Under the pieces are notes generated by a model, which did no database searches, had not been told where the DNA came from, and was given only the letters and a program-made list of their open reading frames with translations. A stretch of 64,000 nucleotides of DNA from Streptomyces sp. HmicA12 (GTDB lineage: Bacteria; Actinomycetota; Actinomycetes; Streptomycetales; Streptomycetaceae). The position numbers were made by a program, and so were the translations under genes. The first letter of the stretch is position 1, and every line of letters starts with the position of its first letter. The stretch is taken from positions 310,001 to 374,000 of the forward strand of contig NZ_KB891842.1 of the NCBI RefSeq assembly GCF_000373565.1. The letters are read 5' to 3'. This document shows, in pieces, positions 55,520 to 63,812 of this stretch.

Positions 55520-56431
55520 ATGAGCAGCACTGTCGAGGTCCTGACCGCACGGGACGTACCGCTCGGCGGGCCGCGTTCCATGACCGTGCGCCGGACGCTG
55601 CCGCAGCGGGCGAGGACCCTGATCGGCGCCTGGTGCTTCGTCGACCACTACGGCCCCGACGACGTGAGCGTCACCGGTGGCATGGATGTCGCGCCCCACC
55701 CGCACACCGGTCTGCAGACGGTGAGTTGGCTGTTCAGCGGCGAGATCGAGCACCGCGACAGCCTCGGCAGCCACGCCCTGGTCAGGCCGGGCGAGCTGAA
55801 CCTGATGACCGGCGGCCACGGGATCAGCCACACGGAGGTCTCCACCCCCGCGACCACCGTGCTGCACGGCGTCCAGCTGTGGGTCGCGCTGCCCGACGCG
55901 GACCGGCACGCCGACCGGGACTTCCAGCACTACGCGCCCTCCCCGGTCACGGTGGACGGGGCGGAGATCGGCGTGTTCCTGGGCGAGCTGGCCGGCTCCG
56001 TCTCGCCGGTGCGCACCTTCACTCCTCTGCTCGGCGCCGAGATCGTCCTCGCACCCCGCGCGCGGGTCACCCTCACCGTCGACCCCGCCTTCGAGCACGG
56101 CCTCCTCGTCGACCGCGGCACGGTCCGCCTGAACGAAACCCCGCTCGCCCAGGCCGAGTTGGGGTACGCGGCTCCGGGGAGCGCCACCCTCGCCCTCGGC
56201 AACGAGACGGACGCGGCCGCCCGTGTGGTCCTGCTCGGCGGCCCGCCCTTCGGCGAGGAGATCGTCATGTGGTGGAACTTCATCGGGCGGTCGCACGAGG
56301 ACATCGCTCAGGCGCGTTCGGACTGGATGGCCGGGACCCGGTTCGGCGAGGTGCTGGGGTACGACGGGGATCCGCTTCCGGCCCCGGAGTTGCCGTCTGT
56401 GCCCCTGAAACCTCGGGGTCGGGTGCGCTGA
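55520..56431 (+). CDS. Pirin family protein
   Basis: 303 residues from the ATG at 55520; an ATG at 55505 in the same frame would add MGGWG and lacks a proper ribosome site. The family start is VPLGGPRSMTVRRTLPQRAR. The metal-binding cupin segment is DVAPHPHTGLQTVSWLFSGE with further His residues in HRDSLG. Pirins are Fe-binding cupins, some with quercetinase activity. The promoter spacer holds AGTTGAACTTTAAC, possibly an operator. A 3' fragment of a second pirin gene lies at 60984-61150. Confidence 0.92.
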   Translation: MSSTVEVLTARDVPLGGPRSMTVRRTLPQRARTLIGAWCFVDHYGPDDVSVTGGMDVAPHPHTGLQTVSWLFSGEIEHRDSLGSHALVRPGELNLMTGGHGISHTEVSTPATTVLHGVQLWVALPDADRHADRDFQHYAPSPVTVDGAEIGVFLGELAGSVSPVRTFTPLLGAEIVLAPRARVTLTVDPAFEHGLLVDRGTVRLNETPLAQAELGYAAPGSATLALGNETDAAARVVLLGGPPFGEEIVMWWNFIGRSHEDIAQARSDWMAGTRFGEVLGYDGDPLPAPELPSVPLKPRGRVR

Positions 56432-57120
56432 GCTGCAGGCATGTCCAACCGCCCTGGGGTGCGATCCATATGGTTCCCTGCTCGATAGGCGGCTGATCAA
56501 GGCTGTGCCGAGATCCTCTGCGCCGGTACTGAGGGGGAGCGCTGGACTGCAGGATGCGATCTTGTGCAGGCAGGTTCAGCAAACCGAATGCTGACCCGAT
56601 GCTGATCTTTCTGATGGTGTGTCAGTTCGACCCGTGTGTCGGCGATCCGCCGGCCCTGTCTGCCACTGCTCTGTGGGAGCCGATCACTCCAGTGCTCGCT
56701 CCTGACTTGGCGGAGCGCGACGGGGCGCACATGCTCCTCGGTTCGCGGCCGGCCTTTTGATGAAGAGCGGGCTGGTTGGAGACATTCGACAACTTGGGGC
56801 TCTTGCCCGCTGGCGGTCGCGCAGGCATGGACAGGTCTCATGGGTGCTTCGTGCCCAGAGGGTCGCATCAGCCGTGCGCTCAGCGTTCCAACAGGTTCTT
56901 CGGCTGCTGGTGGTACACGAGCCGGCCCCGCCCTGAACTGCAGCGATGGCGTGTTGCCGGCGGGCGAGTGGCGGCATGGTCCGGGAATGGTCCGGATCTC
57001 GGTCCTGGCCACGCGACCCGGACCGCCACATGGTCACGGGGCCGGCCGTCGTCGCTGACGCCGAGCGGGAGTCGACAGGTCGCTGTCGCCGGATCGGATC
57101 CCGATCGGGACGGACCTGGC
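56432..57120. other. Gene-free stretch between pirin and recQ
   Basis: About 690 bp with several overlapping frames on both strands, none with a recognisable protein or ribosome site. I see no repeat or RNA structure I can name. Confidence 0.5.
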
Positions 57121-58845
57121 TCACGCTGACGTCTTCTGCCCGATCGCAGCCATGGGCGTCAGCAGACCGTGGTCACTGACAGCCGAGAGTGACAGGGTGC
57201 GGTACCCGGCACTGGCGAAGAGAGCCGTGACGCGGTCCCCCTCCTGGCTCATGATCTCGCCCTCGCCCCAGGACTTGTGCCGCACCCGCGTGCCCGGAAG
57301 GAACACGTCGTCGCACGGTTCACCGCGGTGCGCTGTTCCGCCCGTGCCGGCGAGTACACCCTGGTGCTGCTCGCGGGACAAAGACTCGGGTGACACGGGG
57401 GCGCATACGTCACAGCTCGCGCAGTTGCTGGCGCCGAGGAGCTCGCCGAAGTAGCCCAGCAGATGACGTCGGCGGCAGCTGGCGGTCTCGGCGTATGCCC
57501 GCATCATCTCCAGGCGGGAGCGCTCGAGTCGCACCCGGGCGGCGGCGATGCGCAGCGCCTCCTTGGCGCAGGTGTCGCGTCGGGCGCCGGGGACCGCGTG
57601 AATGAGTCCCTCGGCCTCGCACCGTACGCCGCCCGCCTCCTCCAAGAGGTGCACCAGCGAGGTCAGCGCCGTCTGCGACATCTCCAGCTCGTCACGCAGG
57701 GCGGTGCCGGTGACGCCGTCCGCATGGGCACGTACGGCGTCCATCAGCCGCAGGAGGACGTCTGCGTTGGGTTCGCCGCCCGCGCGATAGCGCTGGGACG
57801 ACAGGTCTTCGGGCCGGTAGGCGAGGATGGCCACAGCCGGTTCTCCGTCGCGTCCGGCGCGCCCTATCTCCTGGTAGTAGGCATCCAGGGAGCCGGGGAC
57901 CGTGGCGTGCAGCACGAAACGAATGTCCGCCTTGTCTATGCCCATCCCGAAAGCGGAGGTGGCCACGACGACGTCCAGCGCGCCGTCGCGGAAACGCTCA
58001 TGGGTCCGGGTGCGTTCGGCGGCCTGGAGCCCGGCGTGGTACGCGGCGCTGTCGAAACCGAGACCGGACAGTTCCTCGGCGTACTGCTCCGCCTCGCGCC
58101 GCGTTCCGACGTAGACGATTCCGGGCTTCGCCTCGGCTGCCGCGCGTTCCACGACCCAGCGACGCTTCGCCGCGCCCTCCTGGTGACGGACGACCTCCAA
58201 CTGGATGTTGGGGCGGTCGAAGCCCGCGATCACCTGATGGGGTTCCCGCATGCCGAGCCGCTCGATGATGTCGGCGCGGACCGGCGCCGCGGCGCTCGCC
58301 GTCAGGGCCAGCAGGGGTGGCCGGCCGATCCGTTCGCGTACTTGCCCCAGGGAGAGGTAGTCCGGTCGAAAGTCGTAGCCCCAGGTCGAGACGCACTGGG
58401 CTTCGTCGACGACAATCAACGCGGGGCGTGCCGCGGCGATCTCGGCGACGACGTCGTTCTTGGCCAGTTGTTCCGGGGAGACGAACAGGAAGTCCAGAGC
58501 CCCTTCGCGTACCCGCTCCCAAGCCGCCGCATTGGCCCGCTTGCCCTGCGCGGAATTGATGGCCTTCGCGTCCGGCCGGCCCCGGGCTCCGGTCAGCGAG
58601 GCCACTTGGTCGCGCTGTAGGGCGATGAGGGGGGAGACGACCACGGTGGGGCCGTCGAGGAGAACCCCTGGCACTTGGTAAACGGCCGATTTCCCGGCGC
58701 CGGTGGGCATCACGACGATGGTGTCCTGCCCCTTCATCACGGCGGTCATCGCATCGACCTGAGCGGGCCTCAACTGCTTCCAGCCGAATACGTCCCGGGC
58801 GCTGCGACGAAGGCGCCGCCGGAGAGGAAGGGTTTTGAGTGACAT
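57121..58845 (-). CDS. RecQ-family ATP-dependent DNA helicase
   Basis: 574 residues from the ATG at 58845 (TGGAG upstream). The Walker A motif is MPTGAGKS with Lys52, and motif II is DEAQ (147-150) rather than the usual RecQ DEAH. Motif VI region is ATSAFGMGIDKADIRFVLHA and YYQEIGRAGRDGEPA. The RecQ zinc-binding domain is visible as CRRRHLLGYFGELLGASNC and CDVC. A C-terminal segment (GTRVRHKSWGEGEIMSQEGD) looks like a small beta domain that replaces HRDC. It unwinds DNA 3' to 5' in repair. Confidence 0.9.
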   Translation of the reverse strand: MSLKTLPLRRRLRRSARDVFGWKQLRPAQVDAMTAVMKGQDTIVVMPTGAGKSAVYQVPGVLLDGPTVVVSPLIALQRDQVASLTGARGRPDAKAINSAQGKRANAAAWERVREGALDFLFVSPEQLAKNDVVAEIAAARPALIVVDEAQCVSTWGYDFRPDYLSLGQVRERIGRPPLLALTASAAAPVRADIIERLGMREPHQVIAGFDRPNIQLEVVRHQEGAAKRRWVVERAAAEAKPGIVYVGTRREAEQYAEELSGLGFDSAAYHAGLQAAERTRTHERFRDGALDVVVATSAFGMGIDKADIRFVLHATVPGSLDAYYQEIGRAGRDGEPAVAILAYRPEDLSSQRYRAGGEPNADVLLRLMDAVRAHADGVTGTALRDELEMSQTALTSLVHLLEEAGGVRCEAEGLIHAVPGARRDTCAKEALRIAAARVRLERSRLEMMRAYAETASCRRRHLLGYFGELLGASNCASCDVCAPVSPESLSREQHQGVLAGTGGTAHRGEPCDDVFLPGTRVRHKSWGEGEIMSQEGDRVTALFASAGYRTLSLSAVSDHGLLTPMAAIGQKTSA

Positions 58846-60256
58846 GGATCTCCAGAAGCAGAAGGATTTCCCGGGGTGCTGTCGCCGCGTACCCCAAAAG
58901 CCGCGGAACACGGCAGGAATATGTCATCGTCGCGTTGCCGGGCCGTACCCGGACCACGCGGCCTCGGCGTCCGCGCGAAGCAGCGCCTCGACGTCGTCCG
59001 TCGGAGTCGGGCGTCGCGACCGCCTCCTCGGAGACAGGGGCAGGGGCGGCCCACAGCAGCGGCGCCCGCTGAGGGGACGGCAGAATGCGGGCCGTCCCCT
59101 CGGCGCCCCGCACTTCTCGCGTCGACGCGGGTCGGACGGACTGCTTCGCGTCCGGCTTCGGCTCGCCCGGATTGGCCCCGGCCATGCCCCCGCCCTCCGG
59201 TTTCAGCTGCACCGCTTCGCCGGAGCCACCCTTGAGCACGGAGCCGACGCCTGGGAACGGTGGAACGACGTCGGTGCAGCGCAACTGCGCGCCCGGGTGC
59301 GGGCATTCCTCGCGCACTATCAGTCGTTTGCCCTTCGGCCGGCCGATGAGGACATCCCCGGCGAGGTCGGCGACCCGTGCGCCGCCGCGGACCTTGCCGC
59401 CGGGCTCGATGGCCGGGCTCCAGACCGAGGCCGGAACCAGGAGTACGGCGTGGTGGATCTCGTGGGCGTCGCCGGTACCGGCGCGGATCAGTGTCCGCCG
59501 CCCGCGCCGGTACCTGGTCGGGAGCTGGGCCAGCGCGATCAGGGCTGTGGTGATGTGGTCGGCGGCGGTGTTACTGCCCGCGTTCCCCGGTCGCAGCAGG
59601 CCCGCCACGGGCTCCCCGGATCCGCTCCTTCCCGGAGTGGGCCAGGACCAGGATGCCGTCGATGTCCACGGTCACCTCACCACCCGCGTGTGGGACCTGG
59701 TGCCCGGCAAGCTTCCCGGCCTCCTCGCGGCCCTGGAGCGCGCGGTGTTCCAGTCGGCTTCCTTGACCCGGAGTCCGGGCCGTCGGCGGGACAGCGAGAA
59801 CGCCTGCACCACGGTCCCGCGCCGGCCGCCTACGCCGACTGAGCGGAATGCCTGCGCGACATCGCGCACGTCGTCGCCGAACTCGACATCGAGGCGCCCC
59901 CGCCTCATGGAGGAATTCCAGCACACCTGCGACGCCTTGAAGGGCACAGGCTTCAGCTGAGCCACGGAGACGGCGCCGTTGCGTAGCCGGCCTTCACGCC
60001 TACGGAGGTAGCGTCCCAGTCCGCGCAGGCCGGTAACGCCCGTTGATGCCCTGCGACGGTCCGAGACGAGGGACGCGGGAACGGTATAGGCGACGGACGG
60101 GTGGTGGCGCCTGCCATCGCTGTTCCAGCGCACCATCGGACCCTCGACGCTCTTGGTTTTCACCGTGGGGCACCGGGCAGCCGGGAGGGAGCAGCTTGTG
60201 CAGGAGTTCGTAGCTCGTGGTGCAAGAGATCAAGTTCCGTTCTTGGAGGTCCCGAC
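58846..60256. other. Non-coding stretch with IS1380-family debris
   Basis: About 1.4 kb between recQ and the LPFR small protein. The only recognisable content is the degenerate transposase at 59250-59700 on the minus strand. Long plus-strand frames here are shadows of it or of the high GC. Confidence 0.6.
59250..59700 (-). pseudogene. IS1380-family transposase, degenerate
   Basis: One frame reads VTVDIDGILVLAHSGKE, matching the DDE-associated VDIDATLVxAHSEKE block. The next frame reads GEPVAGLLRPGNAGSNTAAD, then ALAQLPTRYRRGRRTLIRAG and PHPGAQLRCTD, all classic IS1380 signatures. About 30 residues between the two blocks are lost and the frame shifts. The N-terminal third and the C-terminus are unrecognisable. 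The element is dead. Confidence 0.85.
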
Positions 60257-60385
60257 ATGCTGAAGGCGATTGCAGACGTGCTGCGAGCCATCGGTGGAGC
60301 CATCGCCACGGTCGTCACGCTTCCGTTCCGCGCGGTCGCGCGGCTCTTCGGTGGTGCTTCTGCCAGCGCTCATGGAAACCACTGA
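60257..60385 (+). CDS. LPFR-motif small protein (42 aa)
   Basis: A 42-residue protein with TGGAGGT before the ATG. The sequence MLKAIADVLRAIGGAIATVV followed by LPFRAVARLFGGAS is the hallmark of a small family widespread in Streptomyces. It is an amphipathic helix then the LPFR motif and a Gly/Ser/His tail. Function is unknown. It is followed directly by a 24-bp palindrome, so it forms its own transcript. Confidence 0.85.
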   Translation: MLKAIADVLRAIGGAIATVVTLPFRAVARLFGGASASAHGNH

Positions 60386-60395
60386 CGCTCACGCG

Positions 60396-60452
60396 ACCGT
60401 CATGCCGAGGGCGGGGCCGGCCACTGGACGGCCCCGCCCTCGGCATGACGGT
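60396..60452. terminator. Perfect 24-bp inverted repeat after the LPFR gene
   Basis: Two 24-base arms (60396-60419 and 60429-60452, containing GAGGGCGGGGCCG) are exact complements around a 9-nt loop. The very long GC-rich stem with no T tract is a typical streptomycete terminator and may work in both directions. Confidence 0.85.
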
Positions 60453-60639
60453 CCAGGTTTGCCGTCTGGTCCGGTAGTCGTACATGGGCTCGGGGGTCTG
60501 TCGGCGCAGACCGGGATCGGCTTTGCCGCCAAAACTTTCCATCCGGCAACTATGTTGGGTGCGCCGTCCGCCGTGCCCCCGCGGGCGGAAGGCCGCTCGC
60601 GATCCCAACCACCCGACCGCGAGCGGCCGCCTCAAGGCC

Positions 60640-60880
60640 GTTGAGCATGCGCTTCGTACATGAGGCGAAGACAGCCGAGGGCGTCGGTGAGGTAGTAGTA
60701 GCTCTTCCCGCTACGGGGCATGGAATTCAATGAGCCCTGCGGGCTGCGGATGAATCCCGTGTCCACACCGGCAGTTGTGGTCGCCGATAGGCCAACGGGT
60801 CCGTTGTGGAAGAGTGTCTCGCCGAGCTTCACACACTCACTGGCGTCGGTGGAGGCGTACTGGCTGGCGTCCCAGGGTCT
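60640..60880 (-). pseudogene. RHS/YD-repeat protein remnant
   Basis: The minus-strand frame reads SQYASTDASECVKLGETLFH, then VDTGFIRSPQGSLNSM and KSYYYLTDALG. This is the junction between the YD repeats and core of RHS polymorphic toxins. After TDALG the sequence becomes unrelated, and the upstream repeats are missing. Only about 80 codons survive. Confidence 0.75.
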
Positions 60881-60983
60881 TGTTCGCCATCGGTCGCCGA
60901 CTCCTGAAGCCCAATGCTGACGGTTTGCTGACCGCCCGAGGACTGGGGTGCTTCTGACCTGCGCAAAGCAGCGAAGTACTCTC

Positions 60984-61150
60984 TATGCGGTGGAACTTGA
61001 TCGGCCGCGACCACCAGGACATCGTCGAGGCGCGGAGTGGAAGGCCTCCTCCGACCGCTTCGGCGAGGTGGTGGGCTACCCCGGCGACCGCCTGCCCGCC
61101 CCCGCCCTGCCGCACGCCACCCTCACGCCCCGTAAGAACCCGCCCGTGAC
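60984..61150 (+). pseudogene. Pirin 3' fragment
   Basis: One frame reads MRWNLIGRDHQDIVEARS and the next frame EWKASSDRFGEVVGYPGDRL, then PAPALPHATLTPR. Together they match the last about 50 residues of pirin, like the intact gene at 55520 (WWNFIGRSHEDIAQARSDW). A few bases are lost between the two parts. The rest of the gene is absent. It is followed 14 bp later by an intact GNAT gene, with which pirin genes are often paired in Streptomyces. Confidence 0.8.
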
Positions 61151-61163
61151 CGAAGGATCCGCC

Positions 61164-61514
61164 ATGACCGCCGAGCCCCAGCCCGCCGCCGCCCCGGTCG
61201 TCCGCCGCGTCGACGAGCGCCACCGCTACGTGATCGACGTCGACGGCGCCACCGCCGGATTCACCGCCTACCGCGACCGCGACGACCGGCGCGTCTTCTT
61301 CCACACCGAGATCGACGACGCCTACGCGGGGCAGGGCCTGGCCTCGACGCTCGTACGGGAGGCCCTGGACGACGTCCGCCGCGCGGGGAAGCGGATCGTG
61401 CCCGTCTGCCCGTACGTGGCCAAGTTCCTGAAGAAGCACGAGGAGTACGCCGACATCACCGACCCGGTCACGCCCGAGGTCCTGGAATGGCTCGACGGCG
61501 TGCTCAAGCGCTGA
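61164..61514 (+). CDS. GNAT-like N-acetyltransferase (YidJ/Gtn10 type)
   Basis: 116 residues with GAAGGA before the ATG. The short GNAT fold has FFHTEIDDAYAGQGLASTLV (acetyl-CoA loop) and VPVCPYVAKFLKKHEEYADI, typical of the small YjdJ-type group. Its upstream neighbour is a dead pirin fragment, so it has lost its usual operon partner and probably its promoter, although its ribosome site is intact. Confidence 0.9.
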   Translation: MTAEPQPAAAPVVRRVDERHRYVIDVDGATAGFTAYRDRDDRRVFFHTEIDDAYAGQGLASTLVREALDDVRRAGKRIVPVCPYVAKFLKKHEEYADITDPVTPEVLEWLDGVLKR

Positions 61515-61621
61515 CGGACATTCAGCCCTTTGCTCGCAACCGAGTTCGAGTAAGGCGCGTCCTCGGGGCCCTTCCGTCGTTGAACACGTGACCATGATCA
61601 ACGCGTTCGAGGAGGCGACGG

Positions 61622-62173
61622 ATGAGTAACAGCACCAAGAAGAAGGGCCGCAAGCATCGCACGGTCAACCGCACGCCGCGGCCCGTGGGCAAAGCCACGG
61701 TGCCCGGCGCCCGGACGGCGGCCGCAATGCCGGTGCCGGAGCAGAAGGGCGAACCCGACCTGGACAGGGTGCTGCGGGGGCTCGGCTACGGGCGGCTGCG
61801 CGTCCCGGCACCGACCGTACCGGCCGCACGGGTGACGCCCGCCGAGACCACCGCGCAGGCCGCGCCCGCCGCACAGGCCGCGCCCCCCGAGACCACCGCG
61901 CAGGCGGCGCCCGCCGCGCCCGCCGCACAGGTGAAGCCCGCCGAGTCGGCCCCGCGCCGCCCCGCTCCCGAGGGGGCGGCGCCGCTGAACAAGAACACCC
62001 GGCTCACGCTGGACTCCCTGGAGCAGGCGCCCGAAGGCCTCACGCTTGAGCAGGTGTGCGAGGTGGTGGGCTGGACGCCGCGCACGGTGACCCGCCATCT
62101 GAAGACCCTGGCCGACGGCGGCCTGGCCGCACAGGCCGAGGACGGGCGCTGGTCGGTGGCCGGGGTGAGCTGA
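61622..62173 (+). CDS. Hypothetical protein with Ala/Pro-rich linker and C-terminal winged helix
   Basis: 183 residues behind GAGGAGGCG. The N-terminal 35 residues are basic. A linker repeats ETTAQAAPAAQAAPPETTAQ. The C-terminal 60 residues (LTLEQVCEVVGWTPRTVTRH and onward to DGRWSVAGVS) form a helix-turn-helix/wing like those in MarR- or DprA-type domains. It may bind DNA. I do not recognise the whole protein. Confidence 0.75.
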   Translation: MSNSTKKKGRKHRTVNRTPRPVGKATVPGARTAAAMPVPEQKGEPDLDRVLRGLGYGRLRVPAPTVPAARVTPAETTAQAAPAAQAAPPETTAQAAPAAPAAQVKPAESAPRRPAPEGAAPLNKNTRLTLDSLEQAPEGLTLEQVCEVVGWTPRTVTRHLKTLADGGLAAQAEDGRWSVAGVS

Positions 62174-62272
62174 TCCCCGTACACACCCCACCGTGGGCCG
62201 GGTGGACACCCGGCCCACGGCCTGTTCCGGAGGGTCGCGTCGTGCATCGGGCGAGCCGAGCGCCGCCCGCTG

Positions 62273-62299
62273 ATTTTCGTTCGCACTGTTGACGAAAAT
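62273..62299. promoter_or_regulatory. Perfect inverted repeat, candidate ROK operator
   Basis: ATTTTCGT (62273-62280) and ACGAAAAT (62292-62299) are exact complements with an 11-base spacer. It lies 26 bp before the start of a truncated ROK regulator. The TTTTCG/CGAAAA type half-sites resemble those of NagC/Mlc-like ROK proteins. The spacer and right arm include TTGACG, so binding would block transcription. Confidence 0.6.
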
Positions 62300-62324
62300 A
62301 AAGCGCCTGGGCAGCGCGTGCCCC

Positions 62325-62634
62325 ATGGCCGTGGACAAGAACCCCACCGTGCTGCGACAGCTGCGCTACGGGAACGTGGAACGGGTGGCTCGCGGTGCTG
62401 CGCCGGCAAGGGCCCAGTACGCGGGCCGAGGTGGCCGAGGTCACCGGGCTCTCCCGCACCACGCTGTCCGGCATCATCGGCCAACTCCTCTCCGACGCGG
62501 TCCTCCTGGAAGAGGCCGCCCCGGCACCCGGCGCTCCGGCCGGTCGCGGCCGCCCGGTGCACCGGCTCGTCCTCAACCCGAACTCGGCCCAGGCCTACGA
62601 GGGCGACCTCTACGCGAAGACGTACGGCAAGTAG
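62325..62634 (+). pseudogene. ROK-family regulator fused to the tail of a sugar-binding protein, frameshifted
   Basis: The frame opens as MAVDKNPTVLRQLRYGNVER and then shifts by one extra base at about 62384-62388. It continues LAVLRRQGPSTRAEVAEVTG and LSRTTLSGIIGQLLSDAVLL, a ROK winged-helix domain. RPVHRLVLNPN ends the DNA-binding part. The expected sugar-kinase-like domain is missing; instead SAQAYEGDLYAKTYGK ends the frame, which looks like the last helix of a solute-binding protein. I infer an internal deletion that removed most of a regulator gene and most of a binding-protein gene. Confidence 0.65.
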
Positions 62635-62642
62635 CGCGCGAC

Positions 62643-62665
62643 GGGGCCGCCACGCCGGCGGCCCC
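62643..62665 (+). terminator. Hairpin after the ROK/binding-protein fusion
   Basis: A perfect 9-bp stem, GGGGCCGCC with GGCGGCCCC, around ACGCC lies 9 bp after the stop codon. It separates the fused gene from the permease operon. Confidence 0.7.
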
Positions 62666-62712
62666 GGCCCGCCCGAGCCTCGGCGTACACCGCCAACTCG
62701 ACCTCTCCTACC

Positions 62713-62810
62713 TTCTGTTGCGAAAGGGACGACGTCACCCTGGGGCGCAGATCCTTGTTCCAGGAGTCTCCTGCACGCGTCTTGACGGCGCGAGAGTTCT
62801 GTCGCGAAAG
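62713..62810 (+). promoter_or_regulatory. Paired direct repeats TTCTGTyGCGAAAG before the permease operon
   Basis: TTCTGTTGCGAAAG (62713-62726) and TTCTGTCGCGAAAG (62797-62810) match at 13 of 14 positions, 84 bp apart. A TTGACG box lies between them (62783-62788). The half-symmetry TTCnGnnGCGAA is like operators of sugar regulators of the LacI or ROK type. They are likely binding sites for one regulator controlling the permeases. Confidence 0.55.
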
Positions 62811-62854
62811 TATCGAGCCGAGATGAGGCCGAACCGCGGACGAGGGAGTCTCCG

Positions 62855-63796
62855 ATGACCGTCGCCTCCAGCAGCCCACCGAGACACCTGCCGCGGGCCG
62901 GCGGCGCCGTGCGGGTCAGGCGCCGACGCCCTCTCGGGGACGGGGCGATCGCCGCGCTCTTCGTCGCCCCGGCCATGCTCGGTTTCGTCGTCTTCCTCCT
63001 GTGGCCGACCCTGCGCGGCATCTGGCTGAGCTTCACCCGCTTCAACCTCCTGACACCGCCGAAGTGGGTGGGCCTCGCCAACTACGAACGGATGATCAAC
63101 GACCCCATCTTCTGGGACTCGTTGAAGGTCACCGTCGAGTACGTCGTCATCAACATCGGGGTGCAGACGGTGGCCGCGCTCGCCATCGCCGTCCTGCTCC
63201 ACCGGCTCACCCAGTCCTCGCTGCTGCGCGGCATCGTGCTCACGCCGTACCTGATGTCCAACGTCGTCGCGGGCATCGTCTGGCTCTGGATGCTCGACAC
63301 CCAGCTGGGCATCGGCAACGAGATCATCGCGGCCGTCGGCCTCGACCGGATCCCGTTCCTCGCCGACGAGACCTGGGCGATCCCGACGATCGCCCTGATC
63401 AACGTATGGCGGCACGTCGGCTACACCGCCCTTCTCCTGTTCGCCGGACTCCAGGCGATACCCCACGAGATGTACGAGGCGGCGCGGGTCGACGGCGCGA
63501 GCGAGTGGCGGATGTTCACCCGCATCACGATGCCGCTGCTGCGGCCGGTCCTCGCCGTCGTCTTGATCATGACGGTGATCGGCTCGTTCCAGGTCTTCGA
63601 CACCGTGGCCGTGACCACGGCGGGCGGCCCGGCGAACGCCACCAACGTGCTGCAGTACTACATCTACGGCTCGGCGTTCGGCCGCTTCCAGTTCGGCTAC
63701 GCCTCCGCGATGTCCGTGGCCCTCCTCGTGGTGCTCAGCGCCATCACCGTCGTCCAGTACCGCATCACCCGCGCCGGACAGACCGACCTCGGCTGA
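62855..63796 (+). CDS. Sugar ABC transporter permease (MalF/UgpA type)
   Basis: 313 residues. The basic N-terminus is followed by LFVAPAMLGFVVFLLWPTLR and six membrane segments. The EAA loop is MYEAARVDGASEWRMFTRIT. A GGPANATN motif in the last periplasmic loop is typical of the MalF-like family. The start follows GAGGGAG. Its binding protein is not immediately upstream, where only a 3' fragment remains. A second permease begins 16 bp downstream. Confidence 0.93.
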   Translation: MTVASSSPPRHLPRAGGAVRVRRRRPLGDGAIAALFVAPAMLGFVVFLLWPTLRGIWLSFTRFNLLTPPKWVGLANYERMINDPIFWDSLKVTVEYVVINIGVQTVAALAIAVLLHRLTQSSLLRGIVLTPYLMSNVVAGIVWLWMLDTQLGIGNEIIAAVGLDRIPFLADETWAIPTIALINVWRHVGYTALLLFAGLQAIPHEMYEAARVDGASEWRMFTRITMPLLRPVLAVVLIMTVIGSFQVFDTVAVTTAGGPANATNVLQYYIYGSAFGRFQFGYASAMSVALLVVLSAITVVQYRITRAGQTDLG

Positions 63797-63812
63797 GGAG
63801 AGGAGAACCGAC

